Source: Eledone cirrhosa
Lineage: Eukaryota; Mollusca; Cephalopoda; Octopoda; Eledonidae
NCBI GenBank assembly: GCA_964016885.1
Contig: OZ024744.1
Location: 21,707,798 to 21,771,797, forward strand
Reading direction: 5' to 3'
Length of the DNA: 64,000 bases
The position numbers and the translations under genes are program-made. The notes under the pieces were generated by a model, which saw nothing but the letters and a program-made list of their open reading frames with translations, made no database searches and was not told where the DNA came from. Shown one piece after another: positions 63,036 through 64,000 of this stretch (its first letter is position 1; the number at the start of each line of letters is the position of its first letter).

Positions 63036-64000
63036 ACAACAGCTATGAGATCTTCAGACAGAAGAGGTGACAGCCACAAAAGCTATGACATCTTCAGAGA
63101 GAAGAGGTGACAGGCACAACAGCTATAACATCTACAGACAGAAGAGGAGACAGCCACAACAGCTATGACATATTCAGACAGTTAAAGGAGGTGACAGCCA
63201 CAACAGCTATGACATCTTCAGACAGTTAGAAGAGGTGACAGCCACAACAGCTATGACATCTTTAGACAGTTAGAAGAGGTGACAGCCAAAACAGCTATGA
63301 CATCTTTAGACAGTTAGAAGAGGTGACAGCCAGAACAATTATGACATCTTTAGACAGTTAGAAGAGGTGACAGGCACAACAGCTATGACATCTTCAGACA
63401 GAAGAGGTGACAGCCACCACAGCTATGAGATATTCAGACAGTTAGAAGAGGTGACAGGCACAACAGCTATGACATCTTCAGACAGTTAGGAGAGGTGACA
63501 GCCACAACAGCTATGACATCTTCAGACAGTTAGAAGAGGTGACTGGCACAGCAGCTATGACATCTTCAGACAGTTAGAAGAGGTGACAGGCACAACAGCT
63601 ATGACATCTTCAGACAGTTAGAAGAGGTGACAGCAACAACAGTTATGACATCTTCAGACAGTTAGAAGAGGTGACAGCCACAACAGCTATGACATCTTTA
63701 GACAGTTAGAAGAGGTGACAGCCAAAACAGCTATGACATCTTTAGACAGTTAGAAGAGGTGACAGCCAGAACAACTATGACATCTTTAGACAGTTAGAAG
63801 AGGTGACATGCACAACAGCTATGACATCTTCAGACAGTTAGAAGAGGTGACAGCCACAACAGCTATGACATCTTCAGACAGAAGATGTGACAGGCACATC
63901 AGCTATGACATCTACAGACAGAAGAGGTGACAGCCACAACAGCTATGACATATTCAGAGAGTTAGAAGAGGTGACAGCAACAACAGCTATGACATCTTCA
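63036..64000 (+). repeat. ~3,053-bp HOR, copy 3 (cut by window end)
   Basis: GTTAAAGGAG at 63,181 and GTTAGGAGAG at 63,485 continue the series at an offset of 3,054 bp. The sequence follows copy 2 to the last base and stops inside a monomer at TGACATCTTCA, so the HOR and the array extend beyond the window. Confidence 0.85.

Larger units (their letters stand above)
1..64000 (+). repeat. 44/40-bp satellite array filling the window
   Basis: Every line of the window is built from one short unit repeated head to tail. The full form is 44 bp and a common form is 40 bp. Monomers differ by a few substitutions, mostly at fixed positions: GCCAC/GGCAC/GCAAC after TGACA; ATCTTCAG/ATCTTTAG/ATATTCAG/ATCTACAG; and GACAG/GAGAG/GACTG. 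I saw no inverted monomer, no unrelated insert and no flank, so the array continues past both ends. The consensus has 16 A, 8 T, 10 G and 10 C, hence 45% GC and a strong excess of A over T on this strand, and it contains no CpG. No coding function is supported. The scale and HOR structure fit eukaryotic heterochromatic satellite (inference). I do not recognise the family name or species. Confidence 0.97.

Noticed and set aside
1..64000. A coding VNTR, such as an exon of a mucin-like or surface protein
   Set aside because: The dominant 44-bp period is not a multiple of three and every frame meets stops within a few monomers on both strands; the reverse strand has TGA, TAG and TAA in the monomer. 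A 64 kb coding exon is ruled out.
1..64000. CRISPR array
   Set aside because: There are no spacers: monomers abut directly, and the variable positions are single substitutions rather than unique 25-40 bp inserts. No cas genes are present.
1..64000. Telomeric or simple-sequence repeat
   Set aside because: The unit is 44/40 bp of complex sequence. No TTAGGG-type or microsatellite run is present, although TTAGAAG superficially resembles part of a telomere word.
1..64000. Replication origin iterons or a plasmid partition site
   Set aside because: Iteron arrays are short (a few to tens of copies) and lie next to rep or par genes. More than a thousand copies and no gene do not fit.

Overview
The whole 64,000-base window is one uninterrupted head-to-tail tandem repeat: satellite or giant-minisatellite DNA with a basic monomer of 44 bp and a frequent 40-bp variant. 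I estimate roughly 1,450 to 1,500 monomers. All are in the same orientation, and the window starts and ends inside the array, so the true array is longer on both sides. I found no gene, RNA gene, transposon, CRISPR array, rRNA, tRNA or unique sequence. The short open frames that exist are by-products of the repeat. A pure array of this size with multi-kilobase higher-order repeats (HORs) suggests a eukaryotic chromosome, for example pericentromeric, subtelomeric or other heterochromatin. Nothing identifies the species or chromosome, and I do not recognise the monomer as a named family.

The 44-bp monomer starts GACAGTTAGAAGAG, has TGACAGCCACAACAG in its centre and ends CTATGACATCTTCA. The 40-bp form lacks four bases (GTTA). 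Those bases fall in the loop of a potential hairpin whose stem is CATCTTC paired with GAAGAGGT, with one mismatch. Where 44- and 40-bp forms alternate, two monomers make 84 bp, which is 28 codons, and this creates all the open frames. Elsewhere the 44-bp period shifts frame at every copy and a stop (TAG in AGTTAG) appears quickly.

Above the monomer the array is a patchwork of tandemly duplicated multi-monomer blocks. From left to right: ~590-3,410, three copies of a ~1.0-1.2 kb unit; ~3,400-6,410, a ~1.87-1.95 kb duplication; ~6,330-11,060, two copies of a 2.34/2.30 kb unit built from ~1.15 kb sub-units; ~12,030-19,421, two nearly identical 3,696-bp copies; ~21,340-24,725, a ~1.8 kb duplication; ~26,524-28,985, two 1,244-bp copies; ~31,080-33,400, two ~1.16-1.2 kb copies; 33,618-34,377, two 379-bp copies; ~38,100-48,029, two older ~5 kb copies containing fresh 732-bp and 132-bp duplications; ~48,030-56,704, three copies of a 3,240-bp unit whose middle copy is 1,070 bp short; ~56,930-64,000, two full and one partial copy of a ~3,053-bp unit.

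Monomer variants are regional. One set is confined to about the first 20 kb, another appears only from about 21.5-22 kb onward, and a third only from about 36 kb onward. This is the pattern expected from repeated local unequal exchange. Offsets were measured by hand from marker variants. Block edges are good to about one monomer unless stated, and percentage identities were not computed.
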